Below, piece after piece: positions 1-9,116 of a DNA stretch of 60,416 bases. The stretch is from Bacillus massilinigeriensis. GTDB taxonomy: Bacteria > Bacillota > Bacilli > Bacillales > Cytobacillaceae. Made by a program: the position numbers and the translations under genes. The stretch covers positions 3,884,211-3,944,626 of the forward strand of contig NZ_LT630337.1 in assembly GCF_900117315.1 (NCBI RefSeq), in the 5' to 3' direction. The notes beneath the pieces were generated by a model that made no database searches, had not been told where the DNA came from, and saw only the letters and a list, made by a program, of their open reading frames with translations. Numbering within the stretch: the stretch's first letter is position 1; the number at the start of each line of letters is the position of its first letter.

Positions 1-154
1 GTTTTTCATAACCCAGCTGCTCATCGATTTCACATTGGAGAACTTCCTCCAATATATCGGCGAACATTTCTTTGATGGTTTCCATGATTTGATTAGTACT
101 AGTGAATTTTTGTTCCTTCACCATTTCTTTGATTACTTCCTTTGGTAATTTCAT
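1..154 (-). CDS. IS256-family transposase, N-terminal part (cut by window edge)
   Basis: The minus strand from 154 down to 1 encodes a protein beginning MKLPKEVIKEMVKEQKF, followed by an acidic stretch with EMFADILEEVLQ and DEQLGYEK. This matches the N-terminus of IS256-group (mutator-type) DDE transposases, which cut and paste their own element. A strong ribosome binding site (AAGGAGGA, read on the minus strand at about 165-173) fixes the start. The rest, including the catalytic residues, lies outside the window, so intactness cannot be judged. Family assignment rests on recognition of this N-terminal pattern only. Confidence 0.75.
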   Translation of the reverse strand, partial: MKLPKEVIKEMVKEQKFTSTNQIMETIKEMFADILEEVLQCEIDEQLGYEK

Positions 155-211
155 GTCGAAAAATCCTCCTTAGCAAAAATTATTTATCCTAATTCTTGCC
201 AAGGAGGATTG

Positions 212-250
212 ATTTCAGACTTATTTACACAAAATTTTCCGCAGTGTCGT
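212..250. repeat. Probable terminal inverted repeat of the IS256-type element
   Basis: About 60 bp upstream of the transposase start the sequence contains ACTTATTTACACAAAATTTT, the A/T-rich type of terminus (with TTTACACAAAA) common in IS256-group elements. The partner end is outside the window, so the exact boundary is not shown. Confidence 0.45.
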
Positions 251-389
251 TTTTTTCACCTACGTTTGTGTAGTATATCATGGCGTTGTTTGTGAATTAT
301 TGGAGAATATTGACTAACAATTACCTAGTAAACATAAAGGGTACTATATTAACACTGCATAGAACCTAATATTAGAGTAATTAATCTTC

Positions 390-690
390 TTATGTATTTT
401 CTCTCATCCTAAACCAATTATCTCTTGTTAATTTCATTTTTAAGAAATCAATTCATTTACCTTCAAATTCTAAGTTGTTTTTATCTACACTATCTAATAA
501 AAAGCCAACTTTTCATATACTTTTTTTGCTCTGGGATTAAAATCAAAAAGATGTGCTTCCTGTAAGTTTTATAACCCCAGGATCCCATAACATTTTTCAA
601 TATAGGGAAGCCATCGGAATTAAATGGTCTAAGGATAACCTTCTCTCCTGAAATAATTGACTTTTCACTTAAATCAATCAGTAATTTGAA
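390..690 (-). pseudogene. GNAT acetyltransferase remnant
   Basis: Minus-strand translation gives two recognisable GNAT pieces in different frames. The N-terminal strand is ISGEKVILRPFNSDGF. The C-terminal segment is FDFNPRAKKVYEKLAFY, then a stop, then LEFEGK, another stop, and the typical tail MKLTRDNW before a final TAA at 390-392. The middle of the domain (the acetyl-CoA pyrophosphate loop) is missing and the frame is broken, so this is a decayed gene. GNAT enzymes transfer acetyl from acetyl-CoA to amines. The substrate of the ancestor is not inferable. Confidence 0.6.
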
Positions 691-706
691 TGAGACATAA
701 CTTTAT

Positions 707-901
707 TTAGATTAAGTCAAGTATACCCTCAGGTTTTTGAGCTATATAATAAGGATTAGCTGATTTATTTACGTCTCTTCCATCGTAACCCCCTTAAACC
801 CAGATCACTTTTACGTTACTCTTGTTACAAGCAACTATATCTCAGTGCTCATCTCCCACATAAATTACTTCATTAGGTTGCAAATTCTTTGTTTTCAACA
901 T
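707..901 (-). pseudogene. HAD-like hydrolase C-terminal remnant
   Basis: One minus-strand frame reads NLQPNEVIYVGDEH, stop, DIVACNKSNVKVIWV, stop, GGYDGRDVNKSANPYYIAQ, then KPEGILDLI and TAA. This is the motif-IV region (VGDE..DI..C) and tail of Gph/PgpB-like haloacid-dehalogenase phosphatases. It holds two in-frame stops and no upstream catalytic DxD motif, so it is a pseudogene fragment. Just upstream (about 925-970) another short stretch resembles an alpha/beta-hydrolase His motif (VVLQNSGHSSF), too short to call. The whole 155-1012 interval has no intact gene. Confidence 0.6.
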
Positions 902-1012
902 TTTTTTATTGTCGGTTCAATTGTCCTCGGATTGTACTAAACGAGCTATGTCCAGAATTCTGTAAAACTACAAATAGTTTTTCTGATGCAATCAGCTTAG
1001 TAGATTATTTTT

Positions 1013-1327
1013 TTATGTATACCGATTATCTAATTTATCACGATGAGACCTAAAAATATCTTCTAGCGGTATTTCATATTTATTTGCAATAACGATCAGG
1101 TTGCCTAGGACGTCCCCAAGTTCCTCTGTTAATTCTTTCTTTAGTTGTGATAATGTTCTTTTACTTTCATCGGGTCTATCTCTACCGATTTCTAGAGATC
1201 TTATTGCTCTAGCAACTTCTCCTGTTTCCTCAACTAAAAAACCAATTCTAATAAATATGTCTAATTCTGACCACCCTCTTTTTTCATAATAAGCTTTTAC
1301 CCATTCCTGAAATTCATTAACGTTCAA
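1013..1327 (-). CDS. MazG-like nucleotide pyrophosphohydrolase
   Basis: A protein of about 104 aa with the MazG-like fold: NVNEFQEWV helix, then FLVEETGEVARAI and LTEELGDVLGNLIVIANKY, the EExxE/ExxD metal-binding helices of all-alpha NTP pyrophosphatases. Such enzymes hydrolyse (d)NTPs to NMP and pyrophosphate and act as house-cleaning or stress proteins. An upstream ATG at 1429 is possible. I prefer the TTG at 1325-1327, because GGGAG sits 9 bases before it and homology begins at NVNEFQEW. The gene is monocistronic. Between 1328 and 1634 there is only a possible decayed protein tail (LGRTKDETYAGTDVEEIG, about 1425-1490) and a TetR-type palindrome. Confidence 0.75.
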   Translation of the reverse strand: MNVNEFQEWVKAYYEKRGWSELDIFIRIGFLVEETGEVARAIRSLEIGRDRPDESKRTLSQLKKELTEELGDVLGNLIVIANKYEIPLEDIFRSHRDKLDNRYT

Positions 1328-1615
1328 TGTATTTATCTCCCTAATATTTTTTTTACAGACAAAAATCAACTCTTGTTTGCTCCTCATACAATTTTTATCA
1401 TTACTTGAAGGACTATTGTTTAGGACCAATTCATTCCAATTTCTTCTACATCTGTTCCTGCATATGTTTCATCTTTTGTCCGCCCTAAAATTCATAAATT
1501 TGGACTCACCTCAGTGAAAGGTCATTTAATCAACACTATGTATAAATAGAGAAAAAAACAGCCCTTATAACATACCATTCCTTCCCATTTTATTACTTCT
1601 ATATTTACCGCTTAA

Positions 1616-1631
1616 ACTAACGTTCGTTAAA
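1616..1631. promoter_or_regulatory. TetR-type operator palindrome, copy 1
   Basis: ACTAACGTTCGTTAAA matches the 16-bp palindrome ACTAACGNNCGTTAGT found three more times in this window (11753, 16336, 22056). This copy lies four bases past the DUF4179 stop codon. Unlike the others it lacks the conserved TTGCAA-16-TATAAT promoter, so it may be a relic or serve another promoter. Confidence 0.5.
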
Positions 1632-1634
1632 TCT

Positions 1635-2636
1635 TTATTTCACATCTATTTCAAAAATTTCATCATAGAGAATCACCTCGTTATTATCTACTCCTGCCTC
1701 ATTAGAATAGATATATGGAATGACCTTCAGTTTGGCTATGTTGTTTTCTAATGCTATAAATCTATTAATGTTGATGTCACTTGAGAGCTGTCTAGAGAAT
1801 TCTTGCAATTTCATCCCATTTTGATCTTCAAGTCTGAAGTAAAGGTCATTGGAAATACCCTCCATTTTATAAGTAATTACTGTTGAAACAGGAGTTAATA
1901 TCAATTCTTCTACCGTCACTTTCTGACCCTCCTCTAGGATAAAATACTTATTGACTGGTATTGATTTCTTGTCTGCCCTGAGTTTTTCACCGGATGCAGT
2001 AAATTCAAAACTCCACTTTCCTTTTATTAATTTCTTTGAATCACTTCGTTCCAAATCATTAAAGACTATTTTAATTTGTTGATTATCTTGCAGTTTAATA
2101 TTTTTTAAATCCGTAGCCCAAAAATAATTCACTGCTGAATTGGTTATTCCTTCGGGGCCTCCACCTCCCCCGAGGTCTGACTTTTTCCCATTAATATAAA
2201 CCTCTATTTTTGAATACCAATTATAAGCCAAGTCATTATCCGATATATCCGTATGGAATGTACTACTAATAAGGAGTTGACCTTCATCTAATATTATTTC
2301 ATTCAATGTCAGCTTCACTCCATTGCTTTCTACCGATTCTCCAATGACTGTTTTATAATCACTTAATGAACCTTCTTGTGAATGCACAAATTTCTCTAGT
2401 GCGTCCCCGATTATTGGAATATCTGCTAAAGTATATTTTGTATTCATCCCTAAAATTGTTATGACTACCAGCGAAGCTGCTACAGCAAGTATCCTTTCTT
2501 TATTACCAGACCTACTCTTTAACTTTGCCTTTATTCTTTTTTTAGTAGCTTTCTTTTCGATATCCGTTATTTGACCGTCTTCAAATTCTAATAGAGTAAT
2601 TTTTTCATCATTTAAACTCTCGAATAAGTTTTTCAT
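1635..2636 (-). CDS. DUF4179 family membrane protein, probable anti-sigma partner
   Basis: A 333-aa protein with a cytoplasmic N-terminus of about 45 residues, one transmembrane helix (ILAVAASLVVITILGM) and an extracytoplasmic domain beginning with the LADIPIIGDALEKF signature of DUF4179. It lies 14 bp downstream of an ECF-type sigma factor gene on the same strand. This layout is typical of a sigma factor and its membrane-anchored regulator. Family knowledge: DUF4179 proteins are repeatedly encoded next to sigma-70 family genes. The anti-sigma function is inferred from this context. The signal sensed is unknown. Confidence 0.7.
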   Translation of the reverse strand: MKNLFESLNDEKITLLEFEDGQITDIEKKATKKRIKAKLKSRSGNKERILAVAASLVVITILGMNTKYTLADIPIIGDALEKFVHSQEGSLSDYKTVIGESVESNGVKLTLNEIILDEGQLLISSTFHTDISDNDLAYNWYSKIEVYINGKKSDLGGGGGPEGITNSAVNYFWATDLKNIKLQDNQQIKIVFNDLERSDSKKLIKGKWSFEFTASGEKLRADKKSIPVNKYFILEEGQKVTVEELILTPVSTVITYKMEGISNDLYFRLEDQNGMKLQEFSRQLSSDININRFIALENNIAKLKVIPYIYSNEAGVDNNEVILYDEIFEIDVK

Positions 2637-2650
2637 CTATTCACCTCATT

Positions 2651-3208
2651 CTATTTTCCACTTGCTGAATTACCTTGAAATAATGACCGAAGCTTTTTTC
2701 GCCCACGGGACAAACGATTATAAAGAACGGATCTTTCCAAACCCGTTTCATTTTCTAATTCATCGATATTTTTCTCTTCAGCATAATGTTTGATGAATAA
2801 TGTACGATCTTCTTTCTTTAAGTAACTGAGCATTTTCTCAGTAGTACTACTTAACATATTTCTTGTTACATGTGCTTCTACGTCAAATGGACTTTCTACC
2901 ATCTCATCATGGATATCTTTTTGCTCTAAATATCTTTTGTATTTTCTTTGATAATCAATTGCCTTGTATTTTGCGATAGCTGCTACCCAATTTTTAAGTG
3001 AATTTCTACTTTCGTCATATGAATGAATATTATCCCAGATAAGAAGTAGTACATCATCCAAACATTCCTCTTGAATAGATTCTAAATTGTACAAGTACTT
3101 TTGAATGACTTTTTTTATCAAACCTCCGTAACAATCGATGATATAATATAAAGCTTTTTCATTTCTTTTTGTTAACTGTTGCACAACGTTACTATCGTTT
3201 ATTCTCAT
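2651..3208 (-). CDS. ECF-type sigma-70 family RNA polymerase sigma factor
   Basis: A 185-aa protein with sigma region 2 (about residues 20-95, including WDNIHSYDESRNSLKNWV and AIDYQRKYKR) and region 4 (about 130-175, LENETGLERSVLYNRL followed by SRGRKKLR). It has no region 1 or 3, as in extracytoplasmic-function sigma factors. It would direct RNA polymerase to a small regulon and is probably held by the DUF4179 protein encoded immediately downstream. A ribosome binding site (GAGGAAAT) precedes the ATG. ECF operons are usually autoregulated, but I found no clear promoter match here. Confidence 0.8.
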   Translation of the reverse strand: MRINDSNVVQQLTKRNEKALYYIIDCYGGLIKKVIQKYLYNLESIQEECLDDVLLLIWDNIHSYDESRNSLKNWVAAIAKYKAIDYQRKYKRYLEQKDIHDEMVESPFDVEAHVTRNMLSSTTEKMLSYLKKEDRTLFIKHYAEEKNIDELENETGLERSVLYNRLSRGRKKLRSLFQGNSASGK

Positions 3209-3339
3209 TCATTTCCTCCTCGTAAGTGGCCCCTACACAAGTTATTACGTAATCATTGTTCTTATTTCTATCAAGAAATTCATTTTTTCTAAAATTGTTT
3301 GTTCTTATGTATGGCATTACTCTTAGGTCCATAAATAAG

Positions 3340-3361
3340 AAAGTTATCTATTGATAACTTT
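3340..3361. promoter_or_regulatory. Perfect 9-bp inverted repeat upstream of the sigma factor gene
   Basis: AAAGTTATC, a 4-base loop, then GATAACTTT, about 130 bp before the sigma gene start. There is no U-run, so an operator or an mRNA hairpin is more likely than a terminator. The remaining 3209-3540 interval shows no gene. It also holds a smaller dyad TTAACGTTGTTAA at about 3428-3440. Confidence 0.35.
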
Positions 3362-3540
3362 AGTTAAAAGAACAGACCTAAATAAATGAATATTCTTCTT
3401 AATTAGATTCTTTAAGATCACTACAACTTTCTTAACGTTGTTAAAAATAGGGGAACCGTCTTGAAGATTGGCTTAGTGTTGTTAACCCGCATTTTCTTGA
3501 CGGTACTCCTTTTATCCCCTTATAATTTAAATTTTGAACA

Positions 3541-3575
3541 TAAAAAATGGAGCTACTTTTATATAGTAACTCCTA
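3541..3575 (-). terminator. Rho-independent terminator of the copper operon
   Basis: On the minus strand the stop of the 284-aa gene at 3581 is followed by GGAGTTACT, a short A/T loop, AGTAGCTCC and then ATTTTTTA. This stem with U-tract closes the csoR-copZ-copA transcription unit. Confidence 0.7.
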
Positions 3576-3580
3576 GCAAC

Positions 3581-4435
3581 CTATGATTTTACTTCTACAA
3601 TAAATGGGTAGACTGTAACATTCCCGTTTTCCCGAAATTCTGCCCATATTTTATAAATTCCTGGCTTTGAAAATTGCGTTTCGAAAACTGGTGTATCACC
3701 ATCTAATGGATGTACGTGAAGATATTCATCTGCTTGTTCATCTAGAATCACAACGTGGCCTAATGCTCCTAAATATGATTCCAATTTGGCTCCGTGAACA
3801 TCGAATGTCAAGTTAACCGGCTCATTCACGACTAATGATGTGGGTGTCATCGTTACTTTGTTTCCATTTATTGTTTTTTCTAGAGTTTGATCGATCTTCA
3901 AAGAGCTATGACTATGCTCTCCAGTGTCAGGATTTCCTACAGTAAATAAAATCGTTTGAACTTCATAATTTAGATCCTTTGGTTTAATATCAACGAATGC
4001 CTTATACGTACCTTCTTTTAGTGGACTTTCCACTTTAAATTGTCCTGGTGTAGTTTCTTCCGGATGTAGATGGAAGTATTGGTCTAAGTGATCATCCACT
4101 ACGATCAAGTGAAGAAGCTTTTCATGGCTTACTTCTAAATCTGTTACAGGATTTCCAGCAAGGTCTTCAAGTCTTACTGTTAATGATTGATTCTCTTCTT
4201 TTACGGTTACCTTTACTTCACTTTCTGTACTAGTTTGTTGACCATGCTCATGTAATTCATCTCTAGAATGTGAGTCATGAGCTTTCCCAGCCTCTTTTGC
4301 TTCACTAGTTGAAGCAGTGTGCTCCTCAGTATGAGCGTCTAATTTTTCATCTACTCCGAAAACAGCTTCATAGGCAAAGTACCCAACAATGACAATAGCT
4401 AAATACAGAAAAGCTGAAATGATCCACTTTTTCAT
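3581..4435 (-). CDS. Histidine-rich membrane-anchored protein of the copper operon
   Basis: A 284-aa protein with one N-terminal membrane anchor (residues 4-23), a His/Glu-rich linker (residues 33-68, with many H and HSHSR-type clusters) and two extracytoplasmic beta-type domains. The domains look like a duplication: each ends a strand with an HxHP motif, HLIVVDDHLDQYFHLHPE in the first and HVVILDEQADEYLHVHPL in the second. It lies 18 bp downstream of copA and shares its terminator. I infer a cell-surface copper-binding or delivery role from the His clusters and the operon. No biochemical function is established for this exact family that I can name. Confidence 0.65.
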   Translation of the reverse strand: MKKWIISAFLYLAIVIVGYFAYEAVFGVDEKLDAHTEEHTASTSEAKEAGKAHDSHSRDELHEHGQQTSTESEVKVTVKEENQSLTVRLEDLAGNPVTDLEVSHEKLLHLIVVDDHLDQYFHLHPEETTPGQFKVESPLKEGTYKAFVDIKPKDLNYEVQTILFTVGNPDTGEHSHSSLKIDQTLEKTINGNKVTMTPTSLVVNEPVNLTFDVHGAKLESYLGALGHVVILDEQADEYLHVHPLDGDTPVFETQFSKPGIYKIWAEFRENGNVTVYPFIVEVKS

Positions 4436-4453
4436 AGGACGTTCTCCTTTTAT

Positions 4454-6871
4454 CTATAGTTTAACTCTTTGTAATCTAAGTGCATTCAGGACAACAGATA
4501 CAGAACTAAACGCCATGGCCGCTCCTGCTAACCAAGGTGCTAGGAAGCCTAGTGCTGCAACTGGAATCCCAAGTGCATTGTAAGCAAATGCCCAAAATAG
4601 GTTTTGTTTAATATTACGAATGGTCTTTTTACTCATAAAGATCGCATCGGCAATGCTATTTAAGTCTCCACGAATAAGGGTAATGTCCGCAGCTTCCATT
4701 GCAATATCTGTTCCCGTACCGATTGCCATTCCAATATCAGCGATCGCTAAAGCAGGTGCGTCATTAATCCCATCTCCAACCATTGCAACAATTTTTCCTT
4801 GTTCTTGTAGCTTTTTCACTTCCTCTGCTTTTCCTTCTGGAAGGACTTCCGCTACAACTGAGTCAATACCAGCTTCTTTTGCAATCGCTTTGGCTGTACG
4901 CTCATTATCCCCTGTAATCATCACAACATTTAGACCCATGTCTTTTAGACGCTTTACCGCTTCTTTTGACGTTTCTTTAATTGTATCGGCTACTGCGACT
5001 ATACCTGCATATTGATTATCGATCGCAATGAGCATCGCCGTTTTTCCTTTTTCCTCAAGCTGTTCCATTGTACGGAGTGCCTGCTCAATCTTGATGCTAT
5101 GTTGTTGCATTAATTTCCTTGTGCCCGCTAAAATGAATTGGCCATTTACTTTTGCCTTTATTCCATATCCAGGAATCGCTTCAAACTCCTCAACCTCAGT
5201 AAGTTCGACATTTCTTTCCTTAATTCCAGCTACAATAGCCTCAGCCAGTGGGTGCTCAGATTGTTTTTCAGCTGTTCCGACAAGTTGTAAAAATTGATTT
5301 TCGTCCACTCCCTGCTCAACTAAAACGTCCGTTAAAACTGGAGTACCGTTCGTCACAGTCCCTGTTTTATCTAAAAGAATCGTTGTTAAACGGTGTGTCA
5401 TCTCAAGGTGTTCTCCACCTTTAAATAATACTCCAAACTCTGCTGCTCTTCCTGATCCAGCCATAATGGAAGTAGGAGTAGCTAAACCTAATGCACATGG
5501 GCATGCGATGACAAGAACAGCAATTAATTTTTCTAGTGCTTCAGCAAAGTCTCCAGGTGCTACCCAGATGAACCAAACGAAAAATGTAAGAACCGCTATA
5601 CCCACTACGATCGGGACAAAAATACCTGAGATTTGATCGGCCAATCGTTGAATTGGTGCTTTTGATCCTTGTGCCTCTTCCACCACTTTAATGATTTGCG
5701 CAAGTGCTGTGTCACGTCCGACCTTTGTTGCTTTCACCTTTAGGAATCCATTTTTGTTAATGGTGGAACCAATGACTATGTCACCGACTGTTTTATCAAC
5801 AGGAACACTTTCACCCGTTAACATGGATTCGTCTAAAGCAGAGCGACCTTCAATGATTTCACCATCTACCGGTACCTTTTCTCCTGGTTTTACAAGGAGA
5901 AAATCACCAACAACTACATCCTCTAATGTAACCTCTTGTTCAACTCCATTACGTACAACTGTTGCCGTTTTTGCCTGAAGACCCATTAATTTTTTTATTG
6001 CTTCAGAAGAGCGACCCTTTGCTCGAACTTCAAATAATTTCCCTAAAATAATTAATGTAATAAGAACGGCGCTAGTTTCATAATACAATTCCACCATGTG
6101 ACTTCCACTACCAATTGATACAATTGATAGGTATAAGCTATAGAAGTAGGCAGCAGAGGTACCTAAGGCAACTAGTACATCCATGTTTGCACTTTTGTTT
6201 CGTAAGGCTTTAAAAGCTCCAACATAAAATTGTTTCCCAACAATAAATTGAATAGGAGTAGCGAGTGTCAGCTGTACCCAAGGGTTCATAAACATGTCTG
6301 GAAGGTAAATAAAAGATGTAAAGCTAAAGTGACTAACCATTGCCCACAAAAGTGGAACGGATAAAATAAGTGAAAAGAGGAATTTTCCTTGTTGTGTTTC
6401 TAATTCTTTTGCCTTCATATCTACAAGGTCTTCTTTTTGATCATCTTTTAGAGTTGCTTTGTAACCAAGCTTTTCAACACGTTGTAACATATCGTTTAGA
6501 CCTGTTTGTGATGGATTGTATTCAACGGTTGCACTTTCTAACGCTAGATTTACATTCGCTTTTGTAACACCCTCTATTTTATTTAAACCTTTTTCTATTC
6601 TTGTCGCACAAGCAGCACATGTCATGCCAATAATATTTAGCTCAACTTTTTCCTCGACTACGTCATATCCTAAATCATTTATTTTCTTTTTGAATTCATC
6701 TATTTGAACAACATTTGGATTGTATTTAATGGATGTTCTTTCTAGGGCGAAGTTTACATTCGCGTCTTCTACACCTTCTACTTTTTTAAGCCCCTTTTCA
6801 ATTCGGATCGCACATGAAGCACATGTCATTCCTGTTATCGGAAGAACTGCTTCTTTAAGTTCCTGAGTCAT
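4454..6871 (-). CDS. copA: Copper-exporting P1B-type ATPase CopA
   Basis: An 805-aa copper efflux ATPase. Two N-terminal heavy-metal-associated domains carry GMTCASC (about residue 14) and GMTCAAC (about residue 82). The membrane part carries the CPC ion-binding motif in helix 6 ([13 protein letters not shown]). Phosphorylation is at DKTGTVTNG, with GDGINDAP for the hinge. It exports Cu(I) from the cytoplasm using ATP, receiving metal from CopZ, encoded 94 bp upstream. Length and motif order match Bacillus CopA. Regulation is by CsoR at the operon promoter, modulated by a hairpin between copZ and copA. Confidence 0.95.
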   Translation of the reverse strand: MTQELKEAVLPITGMTCASCAIRIEKGLKKVEGVEDANVNFALERTSIKYNPNVVQIDEFKKKINDLGYDVVEEKVELNIIGMTCAACATRIEKGLNKIEGVTKANVNLALESATVEYNPSQTGLNDMLQRVEKLGYKATLKDDQKEDLVDMKAKELETQQGKFLFSLILSVPLLWAMVSHFSFTSFIYLPDMFMNPWVQLTLATPIQFIVGKQFYVGAFKALRNKSANMDVLVALGTSAAYFYSLYLSIVSIGSGSHMVELYYETSAVLITLIILGKLFEVRAKGRSSEAIKKLMGLQAKTATVVRNGVEQEVTLEDVVVGDFLLVKPGEKVPVDGEIIEGRSALDESMLTGESVPVDKTVGDIVIGSTINKNGFLKVKATKVGRDTALAQIIKVVEEAQGSKAPIQRLADQISGIFVPIVVGIAVLTFFVWFIWVAPGDFAEALEKLIAVLVIACPCALGLATPTSIMAGSGRAAEFGVLFKGGEHLEMTHRLTTILLDKTGTVTNGTPVLTDVLVEQGVDENQFLQLVGTAEKQSEHPLAEAIVAGIKERNVELTEVEEFEAIPGYGIKAKVNGQFILAGTRKLMQQHSIKIEQALRTMEQLEEKGKTAMLIAIDNQYAGIVAVADTIKETSKEAVKRLKDMGLNVVMITGDNERTAKAIAKEAGIDSVVAEVLPEGKAEEVKKLQEQGKIVAMVGDGINDAPALAIADIGMAIGTGTDIAMEAADITLIRGDLNSIADAIFMSKKTIRNIKQNLFWAFAYNALGIPVAALGFLAPWLAGAAMAFSSVSVVLNALRLQRVKL

Positions 6872-6914
6872 CTTCTTAACCTCCCATACCCAGTGATGGT
6901 ATATTTGTTTTCAA

Positions 6915-6948
6915 AAGGAAACGTGCATATCATTCAGCACGTTTCCTT
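6915..6948 (-). terminator. Intercistronic hairpin between copZ and copA
   Basis: AAGGAAACGTGC and GCACGTTTCCTT form a perfect 12-bp stem with a 10-base loop. On the minus strand it is followed by TTTTGAAAAC, a weak U-tract. It probably acts as a partial terminator or 3' stabiliser, giving more copZ than copA transcript. Confidence 0.6.
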
Positions 6949-6965
6949 CAGTATCAAATTTCAAC

Positions 6966-7172
6966 TTAAACTACATCATAACCTTGATCAGCAATTGTTT
7001 CTTTAATCTCATCTAAAGAGACAACTGTTGAATCAAACGCTACATCCACCTTTCCTTCAGATAAGTGGACTTTCACTTCTGATACGCCATTTAATTTTCC
7101 TACATTTCCTTCTATAGAATTGACACAGTGACCACATGACATTCCATTTACAGTTAAGGTTACTTTCTCCAT
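6966..7172 (-). CDS. copZ: Copper chaperone CopZ
   Basis: A 68-aa single heavy-metal-associated domain (beta-alpha-beta-beta-alpha-beta) with the Cu(I)-binding GMSCGHC motif near residue 10. It is the normal length for CopZ. It carries Cu(I) in the cytoplasm to the CopA N-terminal domains. It is encoded between csoR and copA on the same strand. A decayed second copy lies at 9468-9569. Confidence 0.93.
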   Translation of the reverse strand: MEKVTLTVNGMSCGHCVNSIEGNVGKLNGVSEVKVHLSEGKVDVAFDSTVVSLDEIKETIADQGYDVV

Positions 7173-7186
7173 ATCTATCTCTCCCT

Positions 7187-7525
7187 TTATTTTTTCATTA
7201 ATCGTTGAATCGTAACTAGAAGTTCGTTGACTACCTCTAAATCACCATCTTGTATTCTTTCTGTTACACAACTTCTTAAATGATGATCTAATAATTCTTT
7301 GGAAAAGCTATTTAATGCTGATTGGACCGCTGAAATTTGTGTAATGACATCATCACAATACGTATTTTTTTCAATCATACCCTTAATACCACGAATCTGT
7401 CCTTCAATTCTGTTTAAGCGGGTAACCAAGGACTTCTTCACTTTTTCTGAGTGATGACTTACCTTTTCAGAATGATTGGAGCAGCAATTCTCACTTTCAA
7501 TCAATTCTTCCTGTTCTTCAACCAT
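7187..7525 (-). CDS. csoR: Copper-sensing transcriptional repressor CsoR
   Basis: A DUF156/CsoR-family protein, about 112 aa from the chosen start. The Cu(I) ligand set is visible: Cys in NTYCDDVI, then His and Cys in LLDHHLRSCV. Apo-CsoR binds operator DNA. Cu(I) binding releases it and turns on csoR-copZ-copA. The open frame extends to 7558, but the ATG at 7523-7525 is preferred because AAGGAGG lies 8 bases upstream of it. A longer start would run into the promoter. The N-terminal extension before the CsoR core (residues 1-28) is Cys/His containing (CCSNHSEK) and somewhat unusual. Confidence 0.92.
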   Translation of the reverse strand: MVEEQEELIESENCCSNHSEKVSHHSEKVKKSLVTRLNRIEGQIRGIKGMIEKNTYCDDVITQISAVQSALNSFSKELLDHHLRSCVTERIQDGDLEVVNELLVTIQRLMKK

Positions 7526-7538
7526 ATTCATAACCTCC

Positions 7539-7751
7539 TTATGAATATAATTTACCATACCCCCCTACCCTATGTAAAGTATTGATTGGAAAATAATTCT
7601 CTATTTTTTTTACATCAGAGGATTTACTTATTTTAAGAATGTTTCTTTCACCTAGTAGTTTATCGTTTTGTAATAATTTCCCTTTATTCTTAGGAGACGC
7701 ATAGATTTTCATTTCACTATCGATAGTTGTTTCAACATAAACGCTTCTCAT
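7539..7751 (-). CDS. Small uncertain ORF between MFS gene and csoR
   Basis: A 70-aa frame starting with ATGA overlap on the MFS stop codon, so translation coupling is possible. The last third runs through the CsoR operator and into the csoR leader, so that part is unlikely to be selected protein. The first 45 residues (SVYVETTIDSEMKIYASPK and so on) resemble nothing I can name. It may be a leftover fragment. Treat as doubtful. Confidence 0.25.
   Translation of the reverse strand: MRSVYVETTIDSEMKIYASPKNKGKLLQNDKLLGERNILKISKSSDVKKIENYFPINTLHRVGGYGKLYS
7549..7578 (-). promoter_or_regulatory. csoR operon promoter with CsoR operator
   Basis: Reading the minus strand: -35 TTTACA (7573-7578), an 18-base spacer holding the G-tract operator (plus-strand sequence CATACCCCCCTACCCTATG at 7556-7574), then a -10 like TAAATT (7549-7554). 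G-tract pseudo-palindromes of the form GGGGGTATGG are the known CsoR boxes of Bacillus. Placing the box between -35 and -10 would allow repression by occlusion. Confidence 0.75.
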
Positions 7752-9070
7752 TTTTTTAAATTCATAAACAATAACAATGCTAAACCTGAAACAATCATTA
7801 ATACTATAAATATATAGGCAAAACCGCTTGCAATAGACGATAAAATGATACCAGCAATTGTTGGTCCTATGGTCGAACCTAAGGATCTAAATAAACTTAG
7901 CAGCCCAACTGCTGAACCTGCTTCTTCCATTGAAGTTCCCTGTATCACTAGGATGTTTAGTGGTGCACCAATAATAATCCCAATTCCAAAACCAGTTATA
8001 GCAGCAGAAACAAGTAGCAATGAATAGGTAATCGGAAAGATGAAAGAAAGTGAACCGATTAATGTGATTGCAAACCCTAGAAACAATATGTTTCTTGCTC
8101 CCCACTTTGTAACCAAATACCCACCTATCAAGGAAGCAGCCATAGAAGCAATTGCAAGTGGAGCCACTCCATAAGACGATTGTGCCTTCGTTACATCAAA
8201 GTTTGTTTCTATATATAACGGTAAAAGATTCATTGTTGATGCCATTATGAAACCGGACATCAGTGATAAGGTTAAAATAATTAACACATATTTTGACTTG
8301 AAGTAATTCAGTTTGATGATAGGATCTTGTGAATGCTTTTCTGTTTTAATGAAAAATGGGACGATTAGTAAACCAATGATAAGTATTGGGACATTTTTCA
8401 ATGTAATACCTAGCATAACAGAAAGGATAATCCCTGTTATTAAGATAATGCCTAAATAATCGATTGGTTTCTTACTAATTGTTTGTGGTAATTTCATCAC
8501 ACTCATTGAAAAAACAACCAAGATTGAAATAGGTACATTGATTAAGAAGATCCATTGCCATGCATAATTTTGAATGATATATCCTCCTACAATAGGCCCC
8601 ATAATACTTCCTAAACCAAATACTACACCAATCCATCCCATTGCTTTCGCACGTTCTTCAGTTAGATAACTTACAGTAATGTAAGCAGCAGTAATCGGGA
8701 ATATACCCCCTGTACCTATTGCCTGAATACTCCTTCCTACTAAAAAGGTCAAAAAGTTAGGAGCGACAGCTGATAGTAATGAGCCTAATCCAAATAACAG
8801 AATACCAATCATGAAAATTCGCTTTCTACCAAATCGATCAGAGAATTTGCCCATTAAGGGTATACTAACTGCAAAAAGTAAGGTATAAATCGTGAAACTC
8901 CACACCCCCCATGAAGTATTGATGCCAAATGTACTAACAATCGAGCTTAATGCGGGCCCGACAATTCCGTGATCTAGGGCTCCCATAAAGATTCCAGTAA
9001 GATAAATACTTAACACAAGTGATTTTTGTTTACTTTGCATTTGTAATTTGTTTTCTAATAGTGCTTCCAT
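7748..9070 (-). CDS. MFS drug-efflux-type transporter
   Basis: A 440-aa integral membrane protein with about 12 transmembrane helices. It has the MFS motif A between helices 2 and 3 (GKFSDRFGRKRIFM) and motif C-like glycine-rich VVFGLGSIMGPIVGGYI in helix 5, typical of drug/H+ antiporters. The N-terminal signature FMGALDHGIVGPAL is like that of the QacA/EmrB branch. Substrate cannot be told. Its promoter region has a G-tract palindrome resembling the csoR operator, and it lies directly upstream of the copper operon. Copper-responsive expression is therefore a possibility, by inference only. Confidence 0.8.
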   Translation of the reverse strand: MEALLENKLQMQSKQKSLVLSIYLTGIFMGALDHGIVGPALSSIVSTFGINTSWGVWSFTIYTLLFAVSIPLMGKFSDRFGRKRIFMIGILLFGLGSLLSAVAPNFLTFLVGRSIQAIGTGGIFPITAAYITVSYLTEERAKAMGWIGVVFGLGSIMGPIVGGYIIQNYAWQWIFLINVPISILVVFSMSVMKLPQTISKKPIDYLGIILITGIILSVMLGITLKNVPILIIGLLIVPFFIKTEKHSQDPIIKLNYFKSKYVLIILTLSLMSGFIMASTMNLLPLYIETNFDVTKAQSSYGVAPLAIASMAASLIGGYLVTKWGARNILFLGFAITLIGSLSFIFPITYSLLLVSAAITGFGIGIIIGAPLNILVIQGTSMEEAGSAVGLLSLFRSLGSTIGPTIAGIILSSIASGFAYIFIVLMIVSGLALLLFMNLKK

Positions 9071-9116
9071 AACCTTTAACCTCCAATATATAACAAGGAA
9101 ATAATTGCTATATTTA

